In this document: in pieces, positions 1 through 12,070 of the stretch
Layout: every line of letters begins with the position of its first letter
How positions within the stretch are numbered: position 1 is the stretch's first letter
NCBI GenBank assembly: GCA_024500155.1
Contig: CM044879.1
Span: forward strand, 23,182,572 to 23,246,571
Length of the DNA stretch: 64,000 nucleotides
Direction: 5' to 3'
DNA from: Chenopodium formosanum
Lineage: Eukaryota > Streptophyta > Magnoliopsida > Caryophyllales > Amaranthaceae
The notes under the pieces: generated by a model
Told to the model about the DNA's origin: nothing
Databases searched by the model: none
Seen by the model: only the letters and a program-made list of their open reading frames with translations
Translations under genes and position numbers: made by a program

Positions 1-1187
1 ATCATTTTGAGTTGATTAGAAACATAAAGTTTCGTTTTTTGTGATAGAAATTTGGTTATCTTCATGTTGGAAGATATAATTTTCAAGGATTCACAAATTT
101 TAGATGTTGGAATTTTCATTTGAACATTAAAGTTCATATTTTTCCAACTTCCCTTTACTTTGTCAAATTCTCAAGTTTAATTTAAATTTATTAAATTGAA
201 AGTGAGAAATTGCCTCAATTTTATTTTGCACCAAGCTAAACCAATTTAATTAAAGATAGTTCTTGGAATTATTTTGGTTATTGCACTTTGAAAATTTTAT
301 TAAGTTAGACTTGTTTAAAATTTTATTTTGCTCACTAAATTAGTTCTAAAATTAATTTAGAATTAATTATTTTTGTCTCGCGGAAAAAGGGATCAAATCC
401 CAAGGTAGTGGCACGCAAAACGAGGCAATGCACCACCATGGCGAGCCGGGTTGCACAGTAGCCCGCATGTGGCTGCCAAGGTGGTTGCGCCGCCTCGATT
501 GTGGGCCACACGCGCGGCTGTGCTGTGGCAGCGGCTCGCGGCCGTGCGCCGTGAGCCGTGTGTTCGTGGTCTTGGCGTGTGCGTATGCTTGGTGCGGTGA
601 GGTGACTAGCCGTAGTAGGCTTGATGTTAATTATTTTGCCGTTTATTTATTTTAATTAATTTTGTTATTTTAATTAAAATTTTGGGAGGCTAGGCCTCGG
701 TTTTTGAGCGGCATTGGCAAAATTTCATTTTGACAAGTTTGGGTGCTACCGACTTAATTAATTGGATTAATTAAGGAAATGCGGAATTAAGTGGGAGCTT
801 CAATTATTAATGACATAATTTATATAATCGGTTAAACAACTTTGACTAGTTTTGATTAGGCGTGTTAATCGGATTAACCACCTAGATTAGTTACTAGTGC
901 GCGCGTTGTTTGAATGCATTTTACTTGTTGTTAATTTTGTAAATTTCATGGGCCATTCACAAATAGTGAATGGATGAATGGAATATATATATTCTTTCTC
1001 TCACAGGTTTTATGAAATGGCAACTAGTGGGACCCGACTAGGATAGAAAATACGGACTACGTGCCGTTATGTTTTTTTTGTAAATCTAAATACGGTCTAC
1101 GCACCGGTAAGTATTTTTGTACTTTAATATTTAGATTATTCCTAGTTGTAGACACTCGTTTTTGCATAGTTTGGTTAAGTCTTAAAG
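1..1187. other. AT-rich flank without a gene
   Basis: No convincing reading frame. The stretch is AT-rich except for a sharply GC-rich island at about 430-600, whose apparent ORF (428-655) is a composition artefact. The sequence reads on directly at 9606 once the 1193-9605 retrotransposon is removed, so it is the older host DNA of that insertion. It may be the leader or LTR of the copia element that follows, but I found no match to that element's 3' LTR. Confidence 0.5.
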
Positions 1188-1192
1188 ACGGC

Positions 1193-3278
1193 TGTAGACA
1201 CCTAAAAATGTCTCCCCAAAACCAAACCCGATGATGAACAACCTTTCACCGCCATTATTGGTCGGGTTGAGTATTTAATCTTTGGAGTGCTTAAATCCAT
1301 GTTCCATTCATTACATTTTATAAACCAATCCAATTCATAGCCCATTTTCCCAAACCATAACTTATTTTCCTCATTTCGTGCCTTTAAACCCAAAATAATT
1401 CATTTCGTGTCCATTAAAATCATTCATTTCGTGTCCTTTTTATAAAAACGTTTAGACCATTTTATTTTGGTCCATAATCTGGGTCCAATGATTAAATATT
1501 TGGATAGGGCTTTAAAAGATCTTTCCAACGATATATTATAAGCCCAAATCCGAGTTGTAACGAATAAGTTATGGCCAAAATACTAAACTGAGTCCAAACT
1601 GAACCTAAGCCCACCTGACCTACGACCCAATGATCATGTGGAGGGTCCAAAGGATTTAACCTCATTCCTAATCCAATTAGGATTAATTGGAAGCTTCTAT
1701 AAGTTTCTAAAAGATCCTAATTATCCTTTTTGAAAAGATAAGATTAAAGAGTTTGAAATAGAATAAAACTCCTTTAGTAATTTAATTCGAATTGAAAGAC
1801 GTTCAAAGATTGACAGATATTATTTTCGTTCCTCACTTTTTTTATCTGATTCTTAAATGGTTGGATAGCTCTTGAAATTATCTTTCCAATGATATATTAT
1901 AATATTAATTCCGAGCTATAACGAAAAAGATATCAAAGAAATACGAAACTCTATCCAAAACTGACACCGTCCCACTATTTCGGCAATATCTTTTATTCTA
2001 CAAAATATTTTAATCTGATTCCAATTGGGTTAAAAAGTATACTTCAAGAGCTTTCCAACGACATCTTATTCATCTTATTCCGATTTCTGGATCAAAAGAT
2101 ATGATAAAAACGAAAATCGTAAAAACTGCTGTCTATCGCAAGAGTTTTATCCGATTCGAATTCTTATCTTCTCTTGATTCGACCCCTCCTTTTTCCCTAT
2201 AAATAGAGGTCATATCTCCTCTTTTTTAATCATCAACAAGCTTGATCATCAATTCATTCTCTCTTCCTCTCTTCTACACCAAAAATCATTCTCTCTCCCT
2301 ACACCTAAAATATTCTCTCCTCTCTCTCTTGCTCTAGCCTAAACTCTAGCCACCCTATTCTCTCATTTTATATCCCTTAAGCACTCTAAGGAGTCCATAC
2401 AATACCCGAAGTTTTATACTTAAACCAAGGCGTGAAAGGTAGAATTAACTGAGGGTTTGGACCAAATCAATTCTACTTTTTATTTAATTTAATTTCCATT
2501 TGATTTATATTTTCATTGAAGTTACTAACAGTTTATTCATGATGTAGCAATTTAAGGGAACGCGCGGAGTGTGAGTAATTAATTAATTTAATTACTTATA
2601 TTATTTTATATTGCTAATATCATGATTATTATTATTATTATTTGATTTGACTAACGCTATTATTGTTAGATTGCTTCCAATATTAATGTTTGTTCTATTA
2701 TTATTTATGATCACCATATTGCATGTTTAAAGGGAATATGTAATTGAATATAACGTCTAATAAGATAATTTGGACAACCGGTTTAGGTTCCTTTTTAATC
2801 TTGTTATTTAATCAAGTGATCACGATATTTTAGAGTAATGTGTGCATTAATATTAAACCAATTTAGCATAATAATAGTTTGGAGCAAATTGAATATTTTG
2901 TTTGTATGCCTTTGAGATCACAGGAATACTTTTCACAATAAGAATCGAGTAGAGGCCAATACGGGCGAATGTGACTCCATGACTCACTTCGTACCATCAT
3001 CCCCGATCCTCCTTTCGTGGTTCCGAACCATATGGAGTTAGTAATCTCATGGATTATGAATGGGGTGTAACCTTCACGGGTCAATCGTTGTTGCCTATCA
3101 TTGTCCCTTTTCGTGGTTGTCTTTTATGATCCGTGAACGGTTTACAAGTTCCTTAAAAACTTGTTGGCGGCTCCCTACTTTCCTTGTCCCTAATCGTAAT
3201 GTCAATTCCCACTTCCTATGAGTGCCAAGCATATTCACACTATGCTTTAACGTAGGCGCACTTCGAACGACGCCTACA
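1193..3278 (+). repeat. 5' LTR of the non-coding element
   Basis: Starts TGTAGACACC and ends CGCCTACA. It contains a TATA box near 2200, then a CT-rich leader-like stretch, and ends with the inverted pair GTAGGCG...CGCCTAC (3252-3277) next to the primer site. It is nearly identical to 7521-9605, and related on the opposite strand to 36141-38193. Confidence 0.95.
2197..2206 (+). promoter_or_regulatory. LTR TATA box
   Basis: CTATAAATAG followed within 60 bases by a CT-rich stretch, the usual layout of a plant LTR promoter. The same box is at 8526-8535 in the 3' LTR. Confidence 0.75.
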
Positions 3279-3281
3279 ATT

Positions 3282-3299
3282 TGGCGACTCCACTGGGGA
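3282..3299 (+). other. Primer binding site (tRNA-Arg type)
   Basis: TGGCGACTCCACTGGGGA begins three bases after the LTR. Its position and TGG start fit a minus-strand primer site. Assignment to tRNA-Arg rests on memory of Ogre/Tat elements, not on a comparison. Confidence 0.75.
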
Positions 3300-5051
3300 G
3301 GATTCTTGGTTATTTATCGATTTGAGTGATCGGTATTTAATTGAGATGAGTGGATGAGACTTGAAAGATTCTTGAATTGTATTCCTGCGATTTAATTGGC
3401 ATTGTCACATATGCATATGCATATTAGGTTACCTATTTTTCCACAATAGTACGTGTTCTACGTACGTGGCTAGCCCGGGGATTTAAGCTCTATCAACCCA
3501 AAAACGTTCATGACAATAAGGGTTCATTCGAGTTTTTAAATCCACCCAAACCATGGAGTCGAGTTCGATTTCATCACGAACTCGCGGAGCTGCCCGTTGG
3601 CATACACCCTCAAGGGAGGCTGCCTTGCTAACGCGTCCAAACTCTTAACCATGGTACCCTTTGACACCCAAAAGCTTGACCATAGTGGAACATAGATCTT
3701 GACTTTAGGTTGCGAACTTCATTGCATCATTCGTGACAATGTGCTTATGTGTGCATATTTTTATTTTATTTTTTCTTCTCTTTTTTTTTTCTCTTATCAA
3801 ACCTTTTTTTTTTTGTTAGAGTCGAGTCATAGGATTTTTTTTAATTTATCTTGAGTCAACCCGGATTTTTATTCCCGTATCCTGCATAAGAGTCAACTTG
3901 TTTTGGTCATAGCCGGAGTTATAGAAAGAGTTACGTGTCGTGCCACCTATGGATCTGTAGCCACGAGTTTTATCTTTCATTTGGAGTTGGTTTCGTCCCA
4001 ATCAGAATCACAGATATAAAGTTATAACCGATATACTACAGCCTGTCCAGTTTAGGCGTCTTTTTAGCGTCAACTTTCTTTCTTTTTAATTTATTTTTAT
4101 ATCTTTTCGTGTCAAGCTAGTCTTAGCCAAGTCCTTTAAGCCGTGTCAACTCATAGAACATAGTATTATAGATTTTTATTTATTTATTTATTTATTTATT
4201 TATACCCATGAGTCCTAACTCTTCTAGAATTCCACTCGTCTTCCTAGTTTCTTGTGTTTTATTGTGCTAATCTTAACATGCGTTCTTTGTCTATGATTGT
4301 GGTTGATCTTATTTATGACCAACGATTGCCAATGGACCGTTTTCACCTAGTAAATAGCATAAACATTAAAATTGGACAAAATTAATCAAGTTAATTTGTC
4401 TTTTAGTCTTCCATGCTATTTGATCCTTGCGTCCTTCGTTTTTTCACAATGTCCTCATGTCTAGTCATGCGATCATTCCACGATTCTTAATAAACTCACC
4501 TAATCACACATGTTGAGTCGTTGCACACACTTTGTCTTCGAGTAATGCACTATATTGTTTATGATCGTATAATAGGACCATGCATGTGTCTTTTTCCGTC
4601 GTAATAGGAATGAGTGGAGTATTTCCCATTGGTTTTCAAAATTTTTTCATACACTCTTCTTTTCCAATCCGAGTATTGAGTCAATGCATTAAGTGAGCTC
4701 ATTTTGTTCCATATATAGTACTCGAGTTCAAGAATTACTAGGCAAGAGTTGGAAGAATAAGGGGAACGTCATTCAATTCCTTCCTTCTTTTCTTCTAATC
4801 AAAGCATCAGCAATAACAAATTTCTTGTCCTTCTTGGCGGTAACAAGTAATTCATAAGCATCTTTGAAGACGAAGCACAAGACAAGTTTCCATACAAGAT
4901 TTCATGTTTTTTTTTCTTCTTTCGTTCCAACCCTTTTCCCCTAATGAGTTTGGCATAGGTTCTTCTTATCCATGTGTACTGTCTATGTGTCATGTTTCTT
5001 ACCTTTTCCATCAATAAGCATCTATTTCCATTGCATTCGATCATGTCATTC

Positions 5052-5094
<43 letters not shown>

Positions 5095-6080
5095 TGCCGA
5101 ACTAAACACAAGGTACACCAATGATTTGAGGCACCTTTGCAACCCTGTCATTCCCCTTAAACCATTTCAATCACATATCCATTTCTTCATCAACCACTTT
5201 GAGCCTCGTCTAACGTTTGGCCTTTATTTCTTCAACCCACATTCACATAAACCTGGGATGGGAAGGTGTGCAATTTGTGTAACATTCATAAAGCAAGTTC
5301 AAATTAAAAATAATAAAAAAAAGAATAAGTAAATTAAAAAAAACAGTGTCTAAAGGCAAGTGTTCCAATGTCTTTGATATGAACACGCCTCGAATTGCGT
5401 CTCTCATCGAGTGCTTGGTACCGTGCCTGAGAAACATGAATGCTAAGTGAGTGATGAACCGCATGATCCGGGATTGCCTACATTGATTCAAATGACCAAA
5501 TAAAAAAAAAAAGTTCAAAGCAAAAAAAATATGTGAAAAATAAAACTTGCAAAGTTTTCAAATACACAATTACACATCTCGGGGGGTTTCTCTCGGGTCT
5601 TGAGCCTTTTAACCCTTTCTTCCTTAAACCATCAGCTTAACTACATTACAACCCTCAAAAGACCTCTTTGAGGTGTACATACACTTGTGCAAAGCTCGGT
5701 TAGAGCTACGTTCGGCCTGATTCCTAACGGATATGTAGGCAACCTCACATTGAGGTGCGGCCACATTCATATTCATATCTATGCATGATTGAGTCAAAGA
5801 ATATCCAATGCTTACCCCTACTCATTTAGAGCTAGACTTGGGGGCTTGAACCCACATCACGTAGCTTACCCAGCCCAACAAGAGTCATCATCTTTGACTT
5901 TTCTCACATCTATTTCCATCACCACAACCTTTGCAGCCAACCTTAGTATCACTTTCACACATTTCACTCACACATACATAGCCATATCATCCTTCCCTTT
6001 AAGAACCCTTTATCATGAAATCTTGTTTCAACACTGTGCATGTCATCATCTTTCAAGGCACCATTCATTGTAAGAAACAT
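3300..6080 (+). other. Interior of the non-coding element, no gene seen
   Basis: Holds T-rich stretches (about 3770-3840), a TTTA tract near 4168-4203, and a run of about 36 A at 5056-5091. Short open frames in several directions overlap one another and show no known domain. I see no protein-coding signal. Confidence 0.6.
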
Positions 6081-6087
6081 TGTATAT

Positions 6088-6405
6088 GTGCTTAGCTTCC
6101 AGACCTAAGCAATATTCATTGTTTCATGTATAGCATATCGTGCTTAGCTTCCTCACCTAAACGACATTTATTAAAGATTTGTAATCATATGAGGCATATC
6201 ATGCTTAGCTCCTTGACCTAAGTAACATTCATTATGCGATACTCATCGATCACTTCATCTATATACGTGCTTAGCTTCCAGACCTAAGCGACGTTCAAGA
6301 TCACTTCTCTACGCCATATATGATGCTTAGCTCCATGACCTAAGTTAATTCATCTATCGTTTCACATGATGTAATTGTCCTTAGCCTCCTGGCCTAAGAA
6401 CATGT
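6088..6405 (+). repeat. Six imperfect ~60-bp repeats, 'GCTTAG...CCTAAG' units
   Basis: The motif TGCTTAGCTTCC(A)GACCTAAG recurs at roughly 6090, 6150, 6209, 6268, 6331 and 6377. CTTAG and CTAAG within each unit are inverted, so each copy can form a small stem-loop. Spacing is about 46-63 bases and the intervening sequence is degenerate. Confidence 0.8.
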
Positions 6406-6832
6406 ATCATGCATACATTATACTCAAGACGAGCAGTTCAATCTGACAAGAAGAAAATCCATACGATTCATTTCGTCTTGCTTAAGGAGGAAGTTCAAAA
6501 CTTCTTCCCCTTTTTCATTATTTTCTTTTGGGGAAGTTCAAAAACTTTTTCAAAATTTTCTCATCGAGGGAAGTTCGAAAATAAAATCTTTTTCATGTCT
6601 TTCTTTTTCGGGAGAAAGTCGGTACCCTCCACTCATGACAAAAATGACGTAATATTTTTGCTTTTGCATTTATCGGTTGCTTGTGTCTGTGCACACACAC
6701 TCAAACTATACACACATTCACAAGTCATACACATGTCATTCATGTCATGTCCAGTCAAGTCAAACTTGGTCAAGTCAATCATAGTCTATACGAGTCCCTT
6801 GGCAAATTTTATTTTGCAGGTCTCAATTACGG

Positions 6833-7056
6833 CCCACGTTCGGGGACAAGCGGACCATCTACAACCCACGTCCGGGGACAAGCGGACCATCTACAGCCCA
6901 CGTCCGGGGACAAGCGGACCATCAACAGCCCACGTTCGGGGACAAGCGAACAAACTACAGTCCACGTCCGGGGACAAGCGGATCATCTACAGCCCACGTT
7001 CGGGGACAAGCGAACCTTTTACAGCCCACGTTCGGGGACAATCGAACCATCATCAT
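6833..7056 (+). repeat. Seven tandem 32-bp repeats
   Basis: Seven head-to-tail copies of a 32-bp unit beginning CCCACGTYCGGGGACAAGCG. They differ by a few substitutions, and the sixth and seventh are the most diverged. The unit length is not a multiple of three, so a reading frame through the array cycles through all three translations; the open frame here (6409-7299) reflects the lack of stops in the repeat rather than a gene. Tandem arrays upstream of the 3' LTR are common in Tat/Ogre relatives. Confidence 0.93.
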
Positions 7057-7137
7057 TTTAGTGATCATCTCCCAAGCGAAGACGATTCACGACACAAGGT
7101 TCTCGATACACAGAGACTTGCAATTTCATCATTAGAC

Positions 7138-7302
7138 AAGTTTTTCCTCAAGCATGGAAAATTGTCATCTCTCGACTTTCCTCAAGCATGGAAAGTATCT
7201 CAACCGGTGGATTTCTTCAAGCATAGAAAACTGCCAACATCATCTGTCGACTTTCCTCAAGCATGGAAAGTATCATCCGATGGATTCCTTCAAGCATAGG
7301 AA
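7138..7302 (+). repeat. Short repeats 'TTCCTCAAGCATGGAAA'
   Basis: At least five copies of TTYCTTCAAGCATRGAAA-like words alternate with less similar spacers before the 3' LTR. The arrangement suggests a higher-order unit of about 65-75 bases. Confidence 0.65.
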
Positions 7303-7506
7303 GCTACCAAACTCATTTGTCACCGATACACTAGTGTCAGATATGCATTCTATCCCTTTACTGTTTATTCTGTGGAACTAACGTTTTTCTGCAGGTATCG
7401 GCGTATACAGAGTGATTTAGGATCGCAGAACGTCTTAAATCATTCTCCGTCCCTATCGACTACTTTGACTATCGTTTTTGAAACTAACATTTCTACAAAC
7501 TCAGTC

Positions 7507-7516
7507 AAAGTGGGGG
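7507..7516 (+). other. Polypurine tract
   Basis: AAAGTGGGGG lies four bases before the 3' LTR, where plus-strand synthesis is expected to be primed. Confidence 0.8.
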
Positions 7517-7520
7517 CTTC

Positions 7521-9605
7521 TGTAGACACCTAAAAATGTCTCCCCAAAACCAAACCCGATGATGAACAACCTTTCACCGCCATTATTGGTCGGGTTGAGT
7601 ATTTAATCTTTGGAGTGCTTAAATCCATGTTCCATTCATTACATTTTATAAACCAATCCAATTCATAGCCCATTTTCCCAAACCATAACTTATTTTCCTC
7701 ATTTCGTGCCTTTAAACCCAAAATAATTCATTTCGTGTCCATTAAAAATCATTCATATCGTGTCCTTTTTATAAAAACGTTTAGACCATTTTATTTTGGT
7801 CCATAATCTGGGTCCAATGATTAAATATTTGGATAGGGCTTTAAAAGATCTTTCCAACGATATATTATAAGCCCAAATCCGAGTTGTAACGAATAAGTTA
7901 TGGCCAAAATACTAAACTGAGTCCAAACCGAACCTAAGCCCACCTTACCTACGACCCAATGATCATGTGGAGGGTCCAAAGGATTTAACCTCATTCCTAA
8001 TCCAATTAGGATTAATTGGAAGCTTCTATAAGTTTCTAAAAGATCCTAATTATCCTTTTTGAAAAGATAAGATTAAAGAGTTTGAAATAGAATAAAACTC
8101 CTTTAGTAATTTAATTCGAATTGAAAGACGTTCAAAGATTGACAGATATTATTTTCGTTCCTCACTGTTTTTATCTGATTCTTAAATGGTTGGATAGCTC
8201 TTGAAATTATCTTTCCAATGATATATTATAATATTAATTCCGAGCTATAACGAAAAAGATATAAAAGAAATACGAAACTCTATCCAAAACTGACACCGTC
8301 CCACTATTTCGGCAATATATTTTATTATACAGAATAATTTAATCTGATTCTAATTGGGTTAGAAATTATACTTCAAGAGCTTTCCAACGACATCTTATTC
8401 ATCTTATTCCGATTTCTGGATCAAAAGATATGATAAAAACAAAAACCGTAAAAACTGCTGTCTATCGCAAGAGTTTTATCCGATTCGAATTCTTATCTTC
8501 TCTTGATTCGACCCCTCCTTTTTCCCTATAAATAGAGGTCATATCTCCTCTTTTTTAATCATCAACAAGCTTGATCATCAATTCATTCTCTCTTCCTCTC
8601 TTCTACACCAAAAATCATTCTCTCTCCCTACACCTAAAATATTCTCTCCTCTCTCTCTTGCTCTAGCCTAAACTCTAGCCACCCTATTCTCTCATTTTAT
8701 ATCCCTTAAGCACTCTAAGGAGTCCATACAATACCCGAAGTTTTGTACTTAAACCAAGGCGTGAAAGGTAGAATTAACTGAGGGTTTGGACCAAATCAAT
8801 TCTACTTTTTATTTAATTTAATTTCCATTTGATTTATATTTTCGTTGAAGTTACTAACAGTTTATTCATGATGTAGCAATTTAAAGGAACGCGCGGAGTG
8901 TGAGTAATTAATTAATTTAATTACTTATATTATTTTATATTGCTAATATCATGATTATTATTATTATTATTTGATTTGACTAACGCTATTATTGTTAGAT
9001 TGCTTCCAATATTAATGTGTTCTATTATTATTTATGATCACCATATTGCATGTTTAAAGGGAATATGTAATTGAATATAACGTCGAATAAGATAATTTGG
9101 ACAACCGGTTTAGGTTCCTTTTTAATCTTGTTATTTAATCAAGTGATCACGATATTTTAGAATAATGTGTGCATTAATATTAAACCAATTTAGCATAATA
9201 ATAGTTTGGAGCAAATTGAATATTTTGTTTGTATGCCTTTGAGATCACAGGAATACTTTTCACAATAAGAATCGAGTAGAGGCCAATACGGGCAAATGTG
9301 ACTCCATGACTCACTTCGTACCATCATCCCCGATCCTCCTTTCGTAGTTCCGAACCATATGGAGTTAGTAATCTCATGGATTATGAATGGGGTGTAACCT
9401 TCACGGGTCAATCGTTGTTGCCTATCGTTGTCCCTTTTCGTGGTTGCCTTTTATGATCCGTGAACGGTTTACAAGTTCCTTAAAAACTTGTTGGTGGCTC
9501 CCTACTTTCCTTGTCCCTAATCGTAATGTCAATTCCCACTTCCTATGAGTGCCAAGCATATTCACACTATGCTTTAACGTAGGCGCACTTCGAACGACGC
9601 CTACA
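7521..9605 (+). repeat. 3' LTR of the non-coding element
   Basis: Starts TGTAGACACC, ends CTACA, and is followed at once by the target duplication ACGGC. By eye about 25 substitutions or small indels separate it from the 5' LTR. It carries the same TATA box (8526-8535) and the same terminal inverted pair (9579-9604). Confidence 0.95.
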
Positions 9606-9610
9606 ACGGC

Positions 9611-9725
9611 GTATCTTGGAAGACAAAGCCTTGAATTGCAAATGAATACCTTTTGAAGATATGAAGATTTCAAGGGGTCATGCTAGTTGCCAATATGCAT
9701 CTATAATTTCGCTTTATATTTTATG

Positions 9726-9809
<84 letters not shown>

Positions 9810-10379
9810 AATTATTCATTAGATGCATGCTTAGGTTTTCTTGATGTTGCGATGATTAGTTAAGTTCACTTAAATCAACCAACATAGAAATCCTAGGTCC
9901 CTAATAATATTGAGTAAAACTTGCCTTTCCAAAACAACACTTACTAACCGGACGATGGTGATGGTAGGCTACGCCAAAGCGAGGTGCCATCACTCCTCTA
10001 AGGGGCATAAGGCACACCGGGTGTGCACGTTGGTTTTGGTTTAACTCATCGGTATGAGTGAGGAGTCCTCACATACCGTGGCAAAAGAGATACATCGTCA
10101 AAGATGCATTAGATGCGACGATTGTCTAACCAAGAGTGGCTTAGAGCCATTAGCAAGGCAATTCTTACCTAGAAGATTGAGTGTTTAAGACAAGCCAAAG
10201 CATGCTTAACCACTCTTTGTTTCTTCGGATCTTGGAATCGCCTTATTTTCACAAAATGGGGACAATTTTTACGTGTAAATAAGACGTTAAATAAGTATTG
10301 AAAATTTGCATGAATGAAATTCAATCTTATTTAAATATTTTGAATAGTTTTTCATTAAAATTCTTTCAATTGTAGAATC
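9611..10379. other. Region before copia gag, with (TA)n
   Basis: A (TA)n microsatellite occupies 9728-9806. The rest is unique-looking and has no open frame of note. It probably includes the copia leader, but I find no copia-type primer site (TGGTATCAGAGC) and no 5' LTR, so the copia 5' end is either lost or lies left of the window. Confidence 0.6.
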
Positions 10380-11765
10380 ATGTCTTCAACTATTAACAAC
10401 GACCTTATGTACCCGGAACTTCCCGAGAAGTTACCATTTTTGCTCAATTTGGTGAACTTCAAGGAATGGGAAGATGAACTCCGAAAGACTCTCAAGAATT
10501 GCTACCCAGAGCATATCTTGGACACTCCAATCCCGAGTTTCTACTCGAAAGGGGTCATGAGTGATGAAGCTCATGAAGAATGGAGTATAGATTGCAAGAG
10601 AGTTTCCAAACTCATGGCAAACTCCATCCCGGATCAATGGAGAAGGGTTTTCTCCGGCTATTTTCCGGACATGATGCTCAAAGCTCTTGAGGATGTAGTC
10701 AATATGAGAGTCACCAAGAGTGCTAGGGGCAATTATGATGGTCATGTGGAGGATGTGACAAGGTCACTCTCCAAAATGAGGATCAAGCCACCGCAAGAAG
10801 GTTGTCTCTCGAAATAAAGACAAGAGGTATGGGGAAAAGTCTACAATGCGAGACTTAGGCTCGGAATGCCACTTCAAGCTCATGTAATTAACATGACAAG
10901 GTTATTCAACCATCTAGAGCTAATTGGCAAACCAGTGGAAGACGAGCAAGCGGCTCACATGCTTCTTAGCTCTCTTCACTCGGGGTATGTGGGACTTAAG
11001 ATGCGTCTCACCGCCAATAGGGATACACTGTCCTTAAGGGAAGTCATCCAAGAGCTTCAAAAGACCTATTCTTGTAAGAAGGCTAACTTTGCCCTTAGAC
11101 TAGGGATGGCAATGGATCGGATTCGGATCGGGTGGAGCTTTACCCGCATCCATCCATTACTCTAATCGCTCCATCCACATCCATCCGTCATCCGCTTCAC
11201 CCATCATCCATATCCGTCCGTCCATCATCCGCGGATGAAACGGGTGGAGCGGATGACTAATGGATGAGTATTAAAGTGGAAAAAAACTCACATAAACTCT
11301 AATTTTCGGTTATTTGTACAATAATTTTTTTATTTTATTAATACAAAATGAAACAATAACAATATATTGTTTGAACAATTAATTTGCAACAAAAAAATAA
11401 GTAATTTTCTTGCACATTTCATATTTTATTATTAAAATTCTTAGATTAAAAAATATAATATATGTTAAACGGGTGGGTGGATGGTTAGTGGGTGAAAAAA
11501 GTATCATCCACATCCGATCCGATCCATCACCCGCTTCATCCGTCACCCGCTTCTCATCCATTTAATTCGGGTTTTCGTCCATTTATTTATAGCGGGTGGA
11601 GCGGATTTGTGGATATCCACTTAATATTGCCATCCCTACCTTAGACCAAGGAAGAAGGAGTTCAAAGACAAGAGGAAGATGCGCTGCTTCTATTGTGGTA
11701 ACCCCGGACACTACAAAAGAGAATGCGGCATGTATCTGGATGATGAGGCGAAAGGAAAAGTAACC
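10380..11765 (+). pseudogene. Copia gag (split by hAT element)
   Basis: Starts MSSTINNDLMYPELPEK and reads as a copia gag capsid (UBN2-like, the protein that forms the cytoplasmic particle). One in-frame TAA (10815-10817) interrupts it; the same frame resumes with VWGKVYNARLRLGMPLQ and continues to 11100. There a 538-bp hAT element (11101-11638) splits it. Past the duplicated site comes a CCHC zinc knuckle, RCFYCGNPGHYKREC, at about 11679-11724, which would bind the RNA genome. The aspartic protease expected soon after is not recognisable in 11765-12070. Clearly a pseudogene; family assignment is firm, lineage is not. Confidence 0.88.
11101..11638. mobile_element. Non-autonomous hAT element in copia gag
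   Basis: Perfect 13-bp terminal inverted repeats (TAGGGATGGCAAT / ATTGCCATCCCTA) are flanked by the 8-bp target duplication CCTTAGAC (11093-11100 and 11639-11646). An 8-bp duplication and TAGGG-type ends are hallmarks of hAT. At 538 bp it has no transposase frame; its interior has inverted blocks of CATCCGCTTCATCC-like words. Confidence 0.95.
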
Positions 11766-12070
11766 TCAACCTCAGGTTTCATCTTATACACTTGAATATA
11801 AGCAATTTTAAAAGGTATTAGATACCGGAAAATTGACTCACAACACACTCCTTTTTCAGGAACAAGTGAGCGGTGCTTTTTCATGTGGAAATGAGTACAC
11901 AAGTAGGATGAAGTGATCTATCCAAGAGAAACTTGTAAATCTCATGTTTTGTCTAAAGAAGTAGAACTTATTTAGTTTTATCTACCATACTTTTGATGTA
12001 TTTCCGACGTTGGACGTCATTTTCATCAAATCGAGACCTTTTGCTTTGATGTCTTGAACATATTTATGGA
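11766..12070 (+). other. Degraded gag-integrase spacer of the copia element
   Basis: Only about 340 bases separate the zinc knuckle from the integrase N-terminal zinc finger. No D-S/T-G protease motif is visible in any frame, so the protease appears deleted or decayed beyond recognition. Confidence 0.55.

Larger units (their letters stand above)
1193..9605 (+). mobile_element. Complete non-coding LTR retrotransposon (LARD-like, Tat/Ogre-type primer site)
   Basis: Two direct LTRs of about 2.09 kb, each starting TGTAGACACC and ending CGCCTACA, are flanked by the 5-bp target duplication ACGGC (1188-1192 and 9606-9610). A primer binding site follows the 5' LTR and a purine tract precedes the 3' LTR. 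The 4.2-kb interior has no gag, protease, RT, RNase H or integrase; instead it holds short tandem repeats, a poly-A run and a TTTA tract. It must therefore have moved with proteins from another element (large retrotransposon derivative). The tRNA-Arg-like primer site is, as I recall, typical of Ogre/Tat relatives, which would be the likely helpers (inference). The LTRs differ at only about 25 sites by eye, so the insertion is young. Confidence 0.93.

Noticed and set aside
1202..1393. 63-aa frames repeated at 1202 and 7530, and 73-aa frames at 2863, 9190 and 36349
   Set aside because: They recur only because the LTR is repeated; no start context or domain, and substitutions are not biased to silent sites as far as I can see.
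6833..7056. Regular 32-bp repeats, superficially like a CRISPR array
   Set aside because: Copies abut with no spacers, the host is a plant, and the array lies inside an LTR retrotransposon.
6409..7299. 296-codon open frame as a gene of the non-coding element
   Set aside because: It spans a tandem array whose unit is not a multiple of three and lacks stops in two frames. No domain, and biased composition.
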